64,000 bases of DNA. Source: Euborellia annulipes. Its lineage: Eukaryota > Arthropoda > Insecta > Dermaptera > Anisolabididae. Below the pieces are notes generated by a model. The model did no database searches. It saw only the letters and a program-made list of their open reading frames with translations, and was not told the DNA's origin. The stretch is from positions 1-64,000 of the forward strand of contig JAKCPI010011604.1 of NCBI GenBank assembly GCA_023213315.1, in the 5' to 3' direction. A program made the position numbers and the translations under genes. Positions 10,866 to 20,840 of this stretch are shown here, one piece after another; positions within the stretch are counted from its first letter, which is position 1, and each line of letters opens with the position of its first letter.

Positions 10866-11160
10866 TTATATAATAATATCGGAGTGTCTGTTTGTCTGTC
10901 CGTCTGTCACGCTCTGATGATCAACTTCTCGTTGGAATTTGGAAACGAAATTTTGCATTCTTACAGAGGACGTTAGAGAGAGTCTCGGGTCCCGAAATTC
11001 CTATAACTTTTTGAGTTATTAATTCCTAAAGTTACGATTCCTCCCATTGGAAATGTATAGAGAAAAATTTATCTATTTTTTTGAGTTTTTTGTATTCTAT
11101 GAATGTAAAGAAATCATCAAGCAGGCACTGGATTGGAATAGTAGAAATAATAATTTTCTT
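10866..11160 (+). mobile_element. Family K (Helentron-like) copy
   Basis: A nearly complete K body: GTCTGTCACGCTCTGATGAT, CAACTTCTCGTTGGAATTT, TATAACTTTTTGAGTTATTA, then ATCAAGCAGGCACTGGATTG and an AATAATAAT tail. It passes directly into a SINE fragment. Confidence 0.55.
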
Positions 11161-11162
11161 GG

Positions 11163-11352
11163 GTTCGGACCCCAGGCAGTCCGATGATTTTATTTAAGCC
11201 ATTTGGAATCCAAGTCGCTTAAATAAGAATGCCTGGATCACAAAATATACATGTTCATAAAAACGGCTCTCGTTTAAAGTCTTATGTGGCCTAAGTTGCC
11301 GAAAAGACTGTGTGAATGCGAATGAGAAAAAAGTGTGTGTTAAAAAAAAAAT
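11163..11352 (+). mobile_element. SINE fragment from box B to tail
   Basis: It starts GGGTTCGGACCCCAGGCAGT, then the palindrome arms (with a changed right arm), the GCCGAAAAGACTGTGTGAAT motif and a poly(A) of 9. The head upstream of box B is missing. Confidence 0.75.
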
Positions 11353-11478
11353 TCCTTATGAATTTAATTCGGTTAATAAAAAACATTGAAAAATAAAATA
11401 AACATAGAGAAACATAGAATAGTCTAGATTTATTTTTAAGTACGTTTAGACGAATACTCCTGCACCCCTTAAGAGTTT
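11353..11478 (+). mobile_element. Family W 3' fragment
   Basis: CTTATGAATTTAATTC, ATAGTCTAG and TACGTTTAGACG match the right end of W (compare 55890-55990). It ends near a degraded CCTTAA. Confidence 0.55.
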
Positions 11479-11488
11479 ATTGTAGATA

Positions 11489-12012
11489 CGAGGGTGAATC
11501 AAATATAAACCGGAATTTTTTTTTACAATTTTATTGAATTAACAAAAAAATACAAAACCCTCGCCTCATTTTTCTACGTAGTCTCCTGCATTTCCAACAC
11601 ACTTTTGCCATCGATTGGGCAACTTTTTGATGCCGTCATTGTAGAATGAAGGAGGACGTGTAGCCAGCCAAATGCGCAAGAACTCCTCTACCGCTGCATT
11701 GTCATCAAACCGCTTTCCTCCCAACTCTTTTTTCATTGGCCCAAACAAATGGTAATCACAGGGTTGACAAATCTGGACCGTAAGGAGGATGTTCCAGAGG
11801 TGTCCAATGCATTTGGGTCAGTTTTTCTTGTGTCAACCGAGCAGTGTGTGGCCTTGCGTTGTCATGCAGCAAAATCACATTCCGGATTGATTTCCCGCGG
11901 CGCTTGTTGCGATATGCTGCTTTTGTTTCTTCCAAAAGCTGGCAGTAGTACTCTGCAGAAATTGTTAATGACTGGATGCGGACTGGATGACGTGGGATGC
12001 TCCACAAGCTAG
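11489..12012 (-). pseudogene. Mariner transposase pseudogene with one terminal repeat
   Basis: Cut-and-paste transposase of the Tc1/mariner superfamily, C-terminal half only. On the minus strand the frame from 12007 to 11756 contains LLHDNARPHTA and HPPYGPDL, the catalytic second-Asp and proline-rich motifs. A one-base frameshift near 11750 moves the rest (CDYHLFGPMKKEL, YNDGIKKL, GDYVEK end) to another frame. Counting across the shift puts 34 residues between the second and third Asp, as in mariner DD34D. The first Asp and the DNA-binding N-terminus are absent because the element is cut at ~12012. CGAGGGTGAATCAAATATAA at 11489, preceded by TA, looks like the 3' terminal inverted repeat. The copy cannot make an active enzyme. 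Confidence 0.9.
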
Positions 12013-12082
12013 TTAAAAGGGGTCACCAAATTTCGAGTTACCTAGGCCTAATTACATTAAAATAAAAATATCAATATCTATA

Positions 12083-12245
12083 CATAGCCGAGTGCCCGTC
12101 CGTCAGTCTGTCACACTCTGTTTGAACAGCTTTCCGTTGGAATATCTAAATTAAATTTTGCACTCTTATAGAGGACGTTATAGAGAGTCCAGAAAAAAAT
12201 ACTCGGGTGTCCAAATTCCCAAAGAAAAGAATCAATGGGTTCTAT
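12083..12245 (+). mobile_element. Family K (Helentron-like) 5' fragment
   Basis: GTCAGTCTGTCACACTCTGT, TTTCCGTTGGAATATC and TTATAGAGGACGTTATAGAG follow in the K order. It stops shortly after the CTCGGGTGTCC block. Confidence 0.5.
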
Positions 12246-12251
12246 CTACTC

Positions 12252-12726
12252 TTATGAAAAAATCTGGTGTGACTAGTCTTGCTTTTGCTCTTTGTCGCCT
12301 GAAATGTTTCGCCATAACATTATAATTGGGCATAGAGGTATATAAAAATAAAGAAATACATTATAAATGTTATAATTATATCTTAGAGGAAGAAAAATGT
12401 TTCGGAAATGACTCTCTACTCTGTCTCTAAACTCTTTTTGCATTTTAATCCACAAAACATGCAACGAATTTACACATTCAATAAAACACAAAAGCATTGC
12501 AGGTGAATCATTTCCCTTTCCTCTCTTGCTTTTATTATTTTAATAATTAACTTTAAAATAAACAAAAATCTGGTGTGACTGGTCGCACAGCACACAACTT
12601 TCTCTTACCTACGGTAATCGAAAGTTGTATTTTGTGCACCAGATTTTTCGTACCGACATATATTTAGTTTCCGGCGATATCAAGATATAAAATTTATAAA
12701 TTAGGGAAAATATTTATATTTTGTTA
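12252..12726 (-). repeat. H hairpins flanking about 280 bp of other sequence
   Basis: A half hairpin (AAAAAATCTGGTGTGACTAG) at 12252-12275 is followed by unassigned DNA, then a full hairpin at 12565-12652 and the adjoining CGACATATATTTAGTTTCC segment of H on the minus strand, broken off near 12726. Confidence 0.6.
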
Positions 12727-12841
12727 CACTTTTTTTCAGGCTCCGAGATAATTCCTTCAGATTCTTAAGTAAAATGACCTCCTGAATCCAAATATGACCT
12801 CAGTTTTCCCCCAGCACGTCTAGAGAAGTGAAAAGTTAAAA

Positions 12842-13102
12842 GGGCTTGGCGTAGAGGTTAGCGTGCTAACCTCATATACCAAACGTCGCGGGTTCGGACC
12901 CCAGGCAGTCCGATGATTTTATTTAAGTCAATTGGATACCAAATGGCTTAAATAAGAATGCCTGGACCCCTATATGTATATTTATCAATAACGGTTATCG
13001 TCTAAAGTCTTAAATGGCCTAAGTTGCCGAAAAGACTGTGTGAATGTGTGTGTGAGTGTGAATGAGAAAAAAAGTGTGAGTGTTTATAAAAAAAAAAAAA
13101 AA
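12842..13102 (+). mobile_element. tRNA-derived SINE, full length, reference copy
   Basis: Head GGGCTTGGCGTAGAGGTTAG has an A box matching TRGYNNANNGG (TGGCGTAGAGG). Box B reads GGTTCGGACCCC, one change from consensus. A TTTAAG..CTTAAA palindrome, the TTGCCGAAAAGACTGTGTGA motif, a GTGTGTGTGAGTGTGAATGA purine-rich tail and poly(A) follow. The flanks repeat AAAAGTTAAAA (12831-12841, 13103-13113). Pol III transcribed and mobilised by a LINE, by analogy with other tRNA SINEs. Confidence 0.88.
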
Positions 13103-13119
13103 AAAAGTTAAAAAACATT

Positions 13120-13660
13120 AACATTTGGATCCAAGGGGGAGGGGGGATGTGGGGGAGGATTTTGTCCCTTAAAATGCAAAAAAATCATTTAAAATCGATT
13201 TTTTCACAATTTTTTCACTGATTTTCTACATATTCCAGGTGACAGACCCCCACCTCACCCTTCCTTAAACATCCCTTTCAACTTAAAAAAAATATATAGG
13301 ACAAAGCGGGTGGGGTGTGGGCGATTCCGAAGCCCTTGCAAGAAGATGGAAGATTCAGAGCTCAGTTGGTCAAATTGGCAAATATGCGGCTAACTTTCAT
13401 TTTTTTGGGCTGATCTTTACAAATTTAAACTTAAATATACAGATTCTTCTATGTCCTTCAATATTTTGATATTTTATCTAAAGGGGTAGAAATTATTTCT
13501 TGTCAAAGTTTGAAAAAAATTATGAATCTATGAAATATAAAGTTACATTTTTGTAAATAAATCAGGAAAAATATGACATTTATAAAAACCAAATTTATTT
13601 AAAGAAAAATTTACAAGGGGTAGACTACCCTTTACTCAAGGGGCACAATTTTTTTTTTTT
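13120..13660. other. No gene seen
   Basis: Unique AT-rich DNA with G-rich runs (13133-13160, 13300-13325). No repeat of the window or coding frame recognised. Confidence 0.4.
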
Positions 13661-13667
13661 TTTTTTT

Positions 13668-13838
13668 AGAAAGTTGTGTGCTGTGCGCCTTCACACCAGA
13701 GTTTTTTGAATTCAGGGGACATCAAAACGTGTAGGCCTATATCCATCAAAATCATTGAATTTTTGACATGAATCCAATACTTTCTCTCTCTATATATATA
13801 AATGCATATTAAAATATACATATAGGTAAAAGAAAGTA
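13668..13838 (-). repeat. Family H, internally deleted
   Basis: Half of the CACACCAG hairpin joins directly to the GGGGACATCAAAACGTG..GACATGAATCCAATACTTT segment and the TATATA hairpin, so about 400 bp of the middle are missing. Confidence 0.75.
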
Positions 13839-14364
13839 AAAATGTTTGATCTAAGCTGGGATAAAAAAAAAAAAAATTTTAAGCATAGATGGTAATTCTA
13901 AAAAATGATTTTTTTTTTTGAAATTTATTTCAAGTTAAAATACGTAGGTACGAACACACATATAATTAAAGGAAATAAACCTTGAGGAAGGAGGGGGAGG
14001 TAAATAGGGAGGGAGGGGAGGGGGAAGGACTCGCTCGCTTCCTCTTCACGTTTCAAACGATTAGGATCTTCAAAAATAAGGAAATTCATCATCGGTAAAA
14101 AAAAAAAGAAGGAACTTTTAAGATTAAGTTTAGATGGCAATTAATGATTTTAGCATACATACGTGTACATTAAGCCTAACAACATAGGTATTATTTTATG
14201 GTTGAATAGAATCAACGGAGATACATATCAAATGTAATTAATAATAAAAGTATTTAATTATTAGTCATAAAGAAAGAGAAAATTTAATTTATATTTTTTT
14301 TTTTTTATCCCCATGTCAGTGCTTCAAGCCTTTTCGGCATTGTAAGGATAAAACCCAAAATTCT

Positions 14365-14690
14365 GGCGTGACTGGTGGCACAGCACTCAACATTCTTGTC
14401 GCGTTAAAAATAATTTGAACATTCTAAATAAAAGCAGTTTTAGAGCATTAATATCTATTTTCCTCTATAACTCTAAAAGTGTGCCTGAATGGGCGAAACT
14501 GAAATGATATCTGAATTCAGAATGAAAAATACTTCTAGAATTTCATATCTTTCTTTATTCTTGTGAAAGAAAAAAAGTTTATTTTTGTTGACTAGTGTAA
14601 TAGAAAGTTGTGATCTGTGCTTGTCACACCAGATTTTTCATGTCGTCATATATTTAGTTTTCTCCAGTATTTTAGAATTCAAGATGCCCT
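14365..14690 (-). repeat. H hairpin split by an R element
   Basis: The left half of the hairpin (TGGCGTGACTGGTGGCACAG) is at 14365-14395, the right half (GAAAGTTGTGATCTGTGCTT) from about 14610. The intervening ~213 bp are a separate repeat, also present at 15294-15508. Confidence 0.65.
14396..14608 (+). mobile_element. Small repeat R, copy 1
   Basis: It begins TGTCGCGTTAAAAATAATTT and ends TTGTTGACTAGTGTAA. The copy at 15294-15508 is colinear with a few indels. The GACTAGTG end resembles the ends of the foldback at 14755-15055, so they may be one MITE group. Confidence 0.6.
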
Positions 14691-14739
14691 CGGGGCTTGG
14701 CGTAGAGGTTAGCGTGCTAACCTCGTATACCAAGCGTCA
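14688..14739 (+). mobile_element. SINE head only
   Basis: CTCGGGGCTTGGCGTAGAGG through CCTCGTATACCAAGCGTC, then an abrupt break into the foldback. Box B is lost. Confidence 0.7.
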
Positions 14740-14754
14740 AATAATAATCTGTTA

Positions 14755-15055
14755 ATTATTAACGAAATTATTAACAAAAACGCCAGCAAAGAAAAAACAC
14801 AAGTACACTCACTGGTCGAAAAAATGGACTTCAATTGAATTAAAAAGCGAACTCTATCCACGAGAAGCTAATGTATCCTCTCTGTGCATAGGTTCACGGG
14901 GACTAACTTTATTATATATTATTAAAAAAAATATTTTTTGAATCTGATATCTTTATTTATACTTCTAAAAGAACAAGAGGTCCATTTTTTTCGTCCAGTG
15001 AGTGTACTTGTGTTTTTTCTTTGCTGATGTTTTTGTTAATAATTTCGTTAATAAT
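14755..15055. mobile_element. Foldback MITE
   Basis: Arms of about 75 bp contain TAACGAAATTATTAACAAAA and AGTACACTCACTGG.CGAAAA, inverted at the right end. The spacer (~150 bp) is AT-rich and non-coding. It directly follows a truncated SINE head. Confidence 0.7.
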
Positions 15056-15293
15056 CAAGAGATTTTTACGAATGAGTGATATTTAGAAAGCCAGAGAACT
15101 ATCGAATATCATAAATATATGTTTTTTGCATTCAGGGATATCTAAAATTGTATTAGGGGTGACCAAAGCAAAAAAAATCTTAAAAATTTCGATTTTTCTA
15201 AACTTTAAGCCGTTTGCGGCACGTCTAAATGACCTCCGATTGGGATGAAACTTAAAATTTATATGTATTCTAACTATTTGCATAATTTGACGG

Positions 15294-15508
15294 GGTGTCG
15301 CGTTAAAAATAATTTGAACATTCTAAATAAAAGCCGTTTTAGAGCACATTTTCTACTAAAATCTATTTTGCTCTATATCTCTAAAACTGTGCCTGATGGG
15401 GAAAAACTGAAATGATATTTGAATTCAGCATGAAAAATACTTCTAGAATTTCATATCTTTATTCTTGGGAAAGAAAAAAAGTTCATTTTTGTCGACTAGT
15501 GTTATTAG
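15294..15508 (+). mobile_element. Small repeat R, copy 2
   Basis: Colinear with 14396-14608: TGTCGCGTTAAAAATAATTT to TTTTGTCGACTAGTGTTA. Confidence 0.6.
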
Positions 15509-15567
15509 GAGAATTTTTAATTATAGACCACATTTTTGTATTAAATATTTATTAAAAATATATAAAT

Positions 15568-15618
15568 ACTGTACAACGTTTCAACTGCTTATTCTGCAGC
15601 CGTTATCAAGTACTGTGC
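15568..15618 (-). ncRNA. Degenerate hammerhead-like motif
   Basis: On the minus strand CTTGATAACGG, a CTGC..GCAG hairpin, then TTGAAACGTTG keeps the spacing and the GAAACGTT core of the hammerheads described at 34-41 kb, but the CUGANGA box is altered. Probably a decayed retroelement ribozyme. Confidence 0.35.
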
Positions 15619-16027
15619 ACTTGCTCCGAATCAAGTGAACTCAAGTGATTGAATTGAAATTAATAATTAAAAAAACCGTTGGGTGTGTGAGTGAGTGAAA
15701 AAACAAAAAACAATTCTAGAATAAATATTTTGATGAATTTTTATAAAATAGAAAGGAATATGATAAGGAAGAGGTAAAACAGGTTTTATTTCCGAATAGG
15801 AGAAAAGAAGAAAAGAAAAGAGAGAGAGAGAGAGAAAACAATAAATCTTAAGCCATGTAGATAGGATATTAAGATTGTGTTAAACTCCTCCCAAGTAGAA
15901 GAGAGAGAAGAGAGCATTGTCCTCTTTCTTTTCTACAAACTTCTTTCAGTTTTAAATTTTTCCCTTTTTTTTTTTCTTTAATATTAATAATAAAGTGAAT
16001 TTCTTCCATGTTTTGACCCACCCACTC

Positions 16028-16030
<3 letters not shown>

Positions 16031-16100
<70 letters not shown>
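16031..16100 (+). repeat. (TC)35 microsatellite
   Basis: An essentially perfect 70-bp TC/GA tract. A run of alternating Arg-Glu in the minus-strand frame comes from this tract. Confidence 0.97.
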
Positions 16101-16102
<2 letters not shown>

Positions 16103-16174
16103 CATTCCGGAGACGTACACTTTTTACTGAAATTCATTTTCCGGCTCTTCCTTCCATAGAACTAATGTTAAATC

Positions 16175-17390
16175 CCCGTACGGGGATTTGCATGTTAATT
16201 TCGATTCAATTCCCCTTAACTTTTTTCACATTAAAAAAAAATCTAGTGTGACTGGCGCACAGCACACAACTTTCTCTTACCCTTCGGTTCATTTTTTCTC
16301 AAAAGAGTAAAAAGACTTTTGCTCTGCACCACTCATATGACTAGGGCTCGGATTTATAGGCACTAAAAATCTTTAAAATAGGCAGGCAACTAAGCACTAA
16401 AAATTATTAAAATAGGCACTTAAAAAGGTATTTATTGTAAAAATAGGAACTTAAAAGGCATTATTTAAGAAATATTATAAAAAAAATTTAAAAAAATTGA
16501 TGTCTTATTTTTGGAAACAAAGATCAAACAATTACCTCCTTTGCACAAAGATGGCTGAATGAGGGCGGAGGGGGCGAAGCCCAACTGGGGCGCCGTTTTT
16601 CGTCCGACCTTTTTTTTTTTTTTTTTAGTATTCGAATCTCGTTCGATTTTTTTTGTAATTTTTCTCTATTTGTGATATAAAATGAATTTATTGTGAGATT
16701 TCAAAAAAAAAAAGCCGAAATTGGCTTAAAATAGCCTATTTTAAGTTAAAATACTTAAAATAGGCACTAAAAAAGGCATTTATAGATGAAATAAGCACTA
16801 AAACCCAAAATCGGCCAAAATAGGCATTATAGGCACTAACAAATGCCTCTTATTTTATTCAGAATTTCATGAGACGTATACATATCATATTGGCCTAAAT
16901 TTTAAGCCATAAATTAAAAAAAAGGCAAATAGGGCGAAATCCGAGCCCTACATATGCCGCATGATTAAAATGACGTTTCGGAGCCGGTTTATCGTGAGAG
17001 GCCTACTCTTAGGAGAAGGCAGTAGGGTTAAATGATGACGATGTTTGCACATTCGATGAATTAATAATAGGCATATATATAACAATATTAATAATTCCTC
17101 ACGTAGAAGCCGCATACAATAGGCATTATAATTTTGATGTATGCATATGCATACACTTAATGTGTTTGCATTATTACTAACTGATTGATTAACTTTAGTC
17201 AATAAATAAATTTTGATTCATTGAATAGTAATGGAATATTAAATTTTGCCCGAAACGTCATTTGATTAAAAAAAATCTGGTGTGACTGGCGCACAGCACA
17301 CAACTTTCTCTTACCCTTCGGTAAGAGAAAGTTGTGCACCGTGCTGGTCACACCAGATTTTTTGTGTCGAGATATATTTAGTTTCCCATA
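16175..17390 (-). repeat. Paralog of 1424-1870, filled by a hAT-like element
   Basis: Segments at 16230-16341 and 16951-17385 flank the insertion at 16342-16950. They match the 1.4-1.9 kb repeat in reverse orientation. A complete H-type hairpin is at 17268-17365 (CTGGTGTGACTGGCGCACAG..GTCACACCAG) and a half copy at 16238-16285. Confidence 0.75.
16342..16950. mobile_element. hAT-like element, TAGGGCTCGG termini (family T)
   Basis: Termini TAGGGCTCGGATTT and AAATCCGAGCCCTA are inverted repeats. Flanks are CATATGAC (16334-16341) and CATATGCC (16951-16958), an 8-bp duplication as in hAT elements. The paralog at 1.8 kb has a single CATATGCC. The interior is built from variants of AATAGGCACTAAAA. 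No transposase. A second copy is at 37834-38430. Confidence 0.85.
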
Positions 17391-17625
17391 GCACCTTAGT
17401 TTCAAACTTGCATTTTAAATGTTGATTGCTTGAAATAAACTATGGTTATTTTTCAAAATTTTAATCTCATATTTGGACATTTTATACACAATATAGAATC
17501 GTAAATAAATACAAAATTTCATAAGAATTGGAAAAAAAAATTTTAAATGCGTAAAAAGTTTCAAATTTTTTTGAATCGAAATTAACATACAAATCCCTAT
17601 AGGAAATTAACATTAGGCCTATGGA
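17265..17625 (-). repeat. Hairpin plus flanking module also found at 62.6 kb
   Basis: The hairpin and about 260 bp downstream (CCCATAGCACCTTAGTTTCA to GGAAATTAACATT) are inverted and closely similar at 62626-62975. The module is not part of the usual H body, so the hairpin occurs with at least two different bodies. Confidence 0.7.
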
Positions 17626-17734
17626 TGGAAGAGGCGGAAAGAGAATTTAAAAAGAGACGAAGAGAGATGTTTTCTCCGAAACAATTAAAGGTAGAAATAA
17701 AATAAAAATAAATGGGAATTTAAATAATAATTGA

Positions 17735-18237
17735 TTTTTACTTTCTCTTACCTCTATATATATGTTAATATATATAGAGAGAAAGTATTGGATTCATGTC
17801 AAAAATTCGATGTCGAGAGTTCGATGGATATACATGTTTTGAGGTCCCCTGAATCCAAAAAAGTGGTTTTCGCGACATGGTCTGTCTGTCTGTCTGTGTG
17901 TGTGACTGTGTGTTCAATTTTAAGCATGAAGGAATTGAGCTAGGAGATTGAAATTTTATATTTAAGTTAGACACCTCCCCGGAGCGTGAAAATAAGCTTT
18001 TAATCAAAATCGATCAAAGAGTACTAGTACTTTACTGATGTAGTTTTTTTCGATTTTCTCAAAATTCGCTTCAATGATTTTTTTTTTAATTCATAAATCA
18101 ATTATTTTTCAGATGCTCTTTAAAATGTATATTCTCATTTTGTCATTGAAATCTTCTGAAGACCAATTTACTCTTGTACTCCATAGAAAAGATAGGAGAA
18201 ATGGTTGCCATGGAAACAAAATATAAATATTGGGCCA
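17735..18237 (+). repeat. Family H, right end missing
   Basis: Left TATATA hairpin (ACTTTCTCTTACCTC..), GGATTCATGTCAAAAATTCG, a GTCTGTCTGTCTGTGTGTG tract, AAGTACTAG-like block and TTGCCATGGAAACAAAATA. It ends before the CACACCAG hairpin. Confidence 0.8.
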
Positions 18238-18428
18238 AAAATCTTCCTTGCTCTATCCTTACAATATTTTTATAATTTAATAATATCGTTTAATATAAAA
18301 TTTTTAATAATAAATTAAAAATAATTAAATTAAACGATATAGTTTAAAGATGAAGAATTTTGATATGTTAATAAACAAACAGATGGTGCTTGTCTGGCGT
18401 TTTCTCTTTCTTTGATCAACCGCCATTT

Positions 18429-18690
18429 AGCCCTCGGGGCATGGCGTAGAGGTTAGCGTGCTAACCTCGTATACCAAACGTCGCGGGTTCGGACCCCAGG
18501 CAGTCCGATGATTTTATTTAAGCCAATTGGATACCAAATGGCTTAAATAGAATGCCTGGACCCATATATGTATATTTATCAATAACGGATATCGTAAAAA
18601 GTCTTATATGGCCTGAGTTGCCGAAAAGACTGTGAATGTGAGTGTGAATGAGAAAAAAAGTGTGAATGTTAAAAAAAAAAAAAAAAAAAC
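18429..18690 (+). mobile_element. tRNA-derived SINE, full length
   Basis: Head CCCTCGGGGCATGGCGTAGA, box-B-like GGTTCGGACCCC, palindrome, GCCGAAAAGACTGTGAATG and a ~21-base poly(A). It lies between two H copies. Confidence 0.88.
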
Positions 18691-18723
18691 ACTATTTTAT
18701 ATCGCCTTTTTATTTTCTGTTTT

Positions 18724-19390
18724 ACTTTCTCTTACCTATGTATATATGTAATATATATATAGAGAGAAAGTATTGGATTCATGTCAAAAATTCGATGTCG
18801 AGATTTTGATGGATCTTCACGTTTTGAGGTCCCCTGAATCCAAAAAAGTGGTTTTCGCGACATGGTCTGTCTGTCTGTGTGTGGGTGTGTGAGTGTGTGT
18901 TCAATTTTAAGCATGAAGGAAATGAGCTATGAGGTTGAAATTTTATATTTAAGTTAAACACCCCCCGGGAGCGTGAAAATAAGCTTTTAATCAAAATCGG
19001 CCAAAGAGAACTAATACTTTACTTATGTACTTTTTCAGTTTATTTTGATTTTCTCAAAATTCGCTTCAACGATTTTTTTTTAATTCATAAATCAATTATT
19101 TTTTAGAAGCTCTTTAAAATGTATATTCTCATTTTGTGATTGAAATCTTCTGAAGACCACTTTACTCTTGTACTCCATAGAAAAGATAGGAGAAATGGTT
19201 GCCATGGTATCAAAATATAAATATTTTGCCATACTTATAAATTTTACATCTTGAATTCAATTGTACCCTACTGTCGGAAACTAAATACATGTCGACACAA
19301 AAAATCTGGTGTGACAAGCACAGTACACAACTTTCGATTACCGAAGGTAAGAGAAAGTTGTGTGCTGTGCGCCAGTCACACCAGATTTTT
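18724..19390 (+). repeat. Family H, full-length reference copy
   Basis: Left hairpin 18722-18772 (ACTTTCTCTTACC..TATATA..GAGAGAAAGT) and right hairpin 19303-19386 (CTGGTGTGACAAGCACAGTA..GTCACACCAG). Between them: GATGTCGAGATTTTGATGGA, ACGTTTTGAGGTCCCCTGAA, AAGTGGTTTTCGCGACATGG, an ACTTTACTTATGTACTTTTT block, TGGTTGCCATGG and GGAAACTAAATACATGTCG. Non-coding; at least 25 full or partial copies in the window. Not assignable to a known superfamily by eye. Confidence 0.88.
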
Positions 19391-19399
19391 TTTGAAATA

Positions 19400-19860
19400 A
19401 ATTTAACTAAAATTTTTTTTAAGCCAATATTTAACGCACCCTTATATTATGGCAGTGAAGGAGAACATATACGGGCCAATGAATTGAAAAAAGTTGTTAA
19501 TTAAATATTAATATTGTCAAAATTAATTAATTTTCACTCTTGAATAAGGATAATATAAAATACACAATCTTACTTTCGTGTGAATTTAATAAAATAATAT
19601 GTATATGAACTAAATTATAATAATTAGAGAGCTCATTTGCATAGGAATTAAAGTGCATTAGCTTCCAAGCTCATTTAGTGATTAAAAAAAAAAATAAATA
19701 CAAAATCTTTGTAAAATGTTAGAAATTCATTTATTTTATTAAATTTATTTACAAAGCACCCCTTGGGAATAGAAAAGAGTGGATTACACAAAAGTGATGT
19801 CATCCTGGTAATTAAAATGGACGAATTTCGGGATAGCTGACCCAAAGGCTGAATTTACTC
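19400..19860. other. No gene seen
   Basis: AT-rich unique sequence between an H copy and a SINE. Confidence 0.4.
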
Positions 19861-19869
19861 TATTTTATT

Positions 19870-20106
19870 TATTTATTTTTTTAAACACTCACACCTTTTT
19901 ATCATTCACAGACACACATAGGCCTACACACTCGGCAACTCAGGGCATATAAGTCTTAAACGATACTCTTATTTATTAATTATATGAAATATTTGGGGTC
20001 CAGGCATTCTTATTTAAGCCATTTGGTATCTAAATGGGGTAATCATCGAGCAGCCTGTGATTCGAACCCGCTACACTAGGTATAGAAAGTTAGCACGCTA
20101 ATCCCG
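19870..20106 (-). mobile_element. SINE, diverged
   Basis: Minus strand: CTCGGGATTAGCGTGCTAAC head, box B region GGTTCGAATCAC, GCTTAAATAAGAATGCCTGG and a CACTTTTTTT-complement tail. It is more diverged than neighbouring copies. Confidence 0.7.
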
Positions 20107-20319
20107 AGGACAAATTTTTTTGACTTAGGTCTGTCTATTGAAACCACCTACACCACCCTCTACACCCCTGTACGTTATTGAAAATGGCCAAAACGTCCCA
20201 CCATGATTGGGGACTTCCTTTGTAGGTGACTCTATTATTAGAAGAGCCGTATCCAAGAAACCAAAATCCCCCCCCCCCCAAAAAAAAAACAAGAAGACAC
20301 CGATCTTTAACACACAACT

Positions 20320-20600
20320 ATTTATAACTCAAAAGGTTATAGAAATTTCGGGATGAAAATAATTTTTCTGGACTTTCCATAAAGTCCTCTATAAAACTGC
20401 AAATTTTCGTTTCAAATTCCAAAGGGAAATTGGTCAAAAAGAGCGCGACAGACGGAATCTCGGGATGAAAATAATTTTCCTGTAAACCCTAAAAGCTCCT
20501 CTTTACGCATATAAAATTTGGTTTTGAGATTTCGATGGGAAGTTGGCCAAATAGTGCATGACAGACGGACAATAGACATTAGCGAATTATATAAATAGAT
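20320..20600 (-). mobile_element. Two Helentron-like 5' ends in tandem (family K)
   Basis: Two successive minus-strand K heads (20330-20455 and 20457-20590), both with the TCTGTC..GCAC/GCTC head and TTTTCATCCCGA block. Together with the plus-strand copy from 20836 they make a head-to-head arrangement. Confidence 0.5.
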
Positions 20601-20840
20601 ACTGGTGACAGAAGGCACTAGTTAAAATATGATAATTGAAATTATACAGTTTCAAAATTATTCTAATAAAAAAAAAAACTTTATATTTAGTTGCAGACGT
20701 TTCGAGAGCAGTCGCTTACTTAGAAGGACGCATGTGAGTTAGGACAAACAAAATTGTCATTGCTATTTAGATGCGGTGTCACTCGTAAGGTTTGATTGAA
20801 GAATAGTAACTAGTGCCTACTGTCACCAGTATCTATTTAT
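20600..20840. repeat. Inverted repeat with degenerate hammerhead-like core
   Basis: ATACTGGTGACAG..GGCACTAGTT at the left is inverted at 20805-20840. The minus strand near 20695-20740 contains CTCTCGAAACGTCTGC, the 3' half of a hammerhead core; the 5' box is not intact. Confidence 0.4.

Noticed and set aside
12842..12915. SINE heads as real tRNA genes
   Set aside because: Only A- and B-box-like motifs are kept; there is no cloverleaf, and the unit recurs with poly(A) and target duplications.
15869..16120. Arg-Glu repeat protein on the minus strand
   Set aside because: Direct translation of the (TC)35 microsatellite.
18724..19390. CRISPR-like array or satellite made of family H
   Set aside because: Copies are dispersed, in both orientations and unevenly spaced, with no regular spacers.
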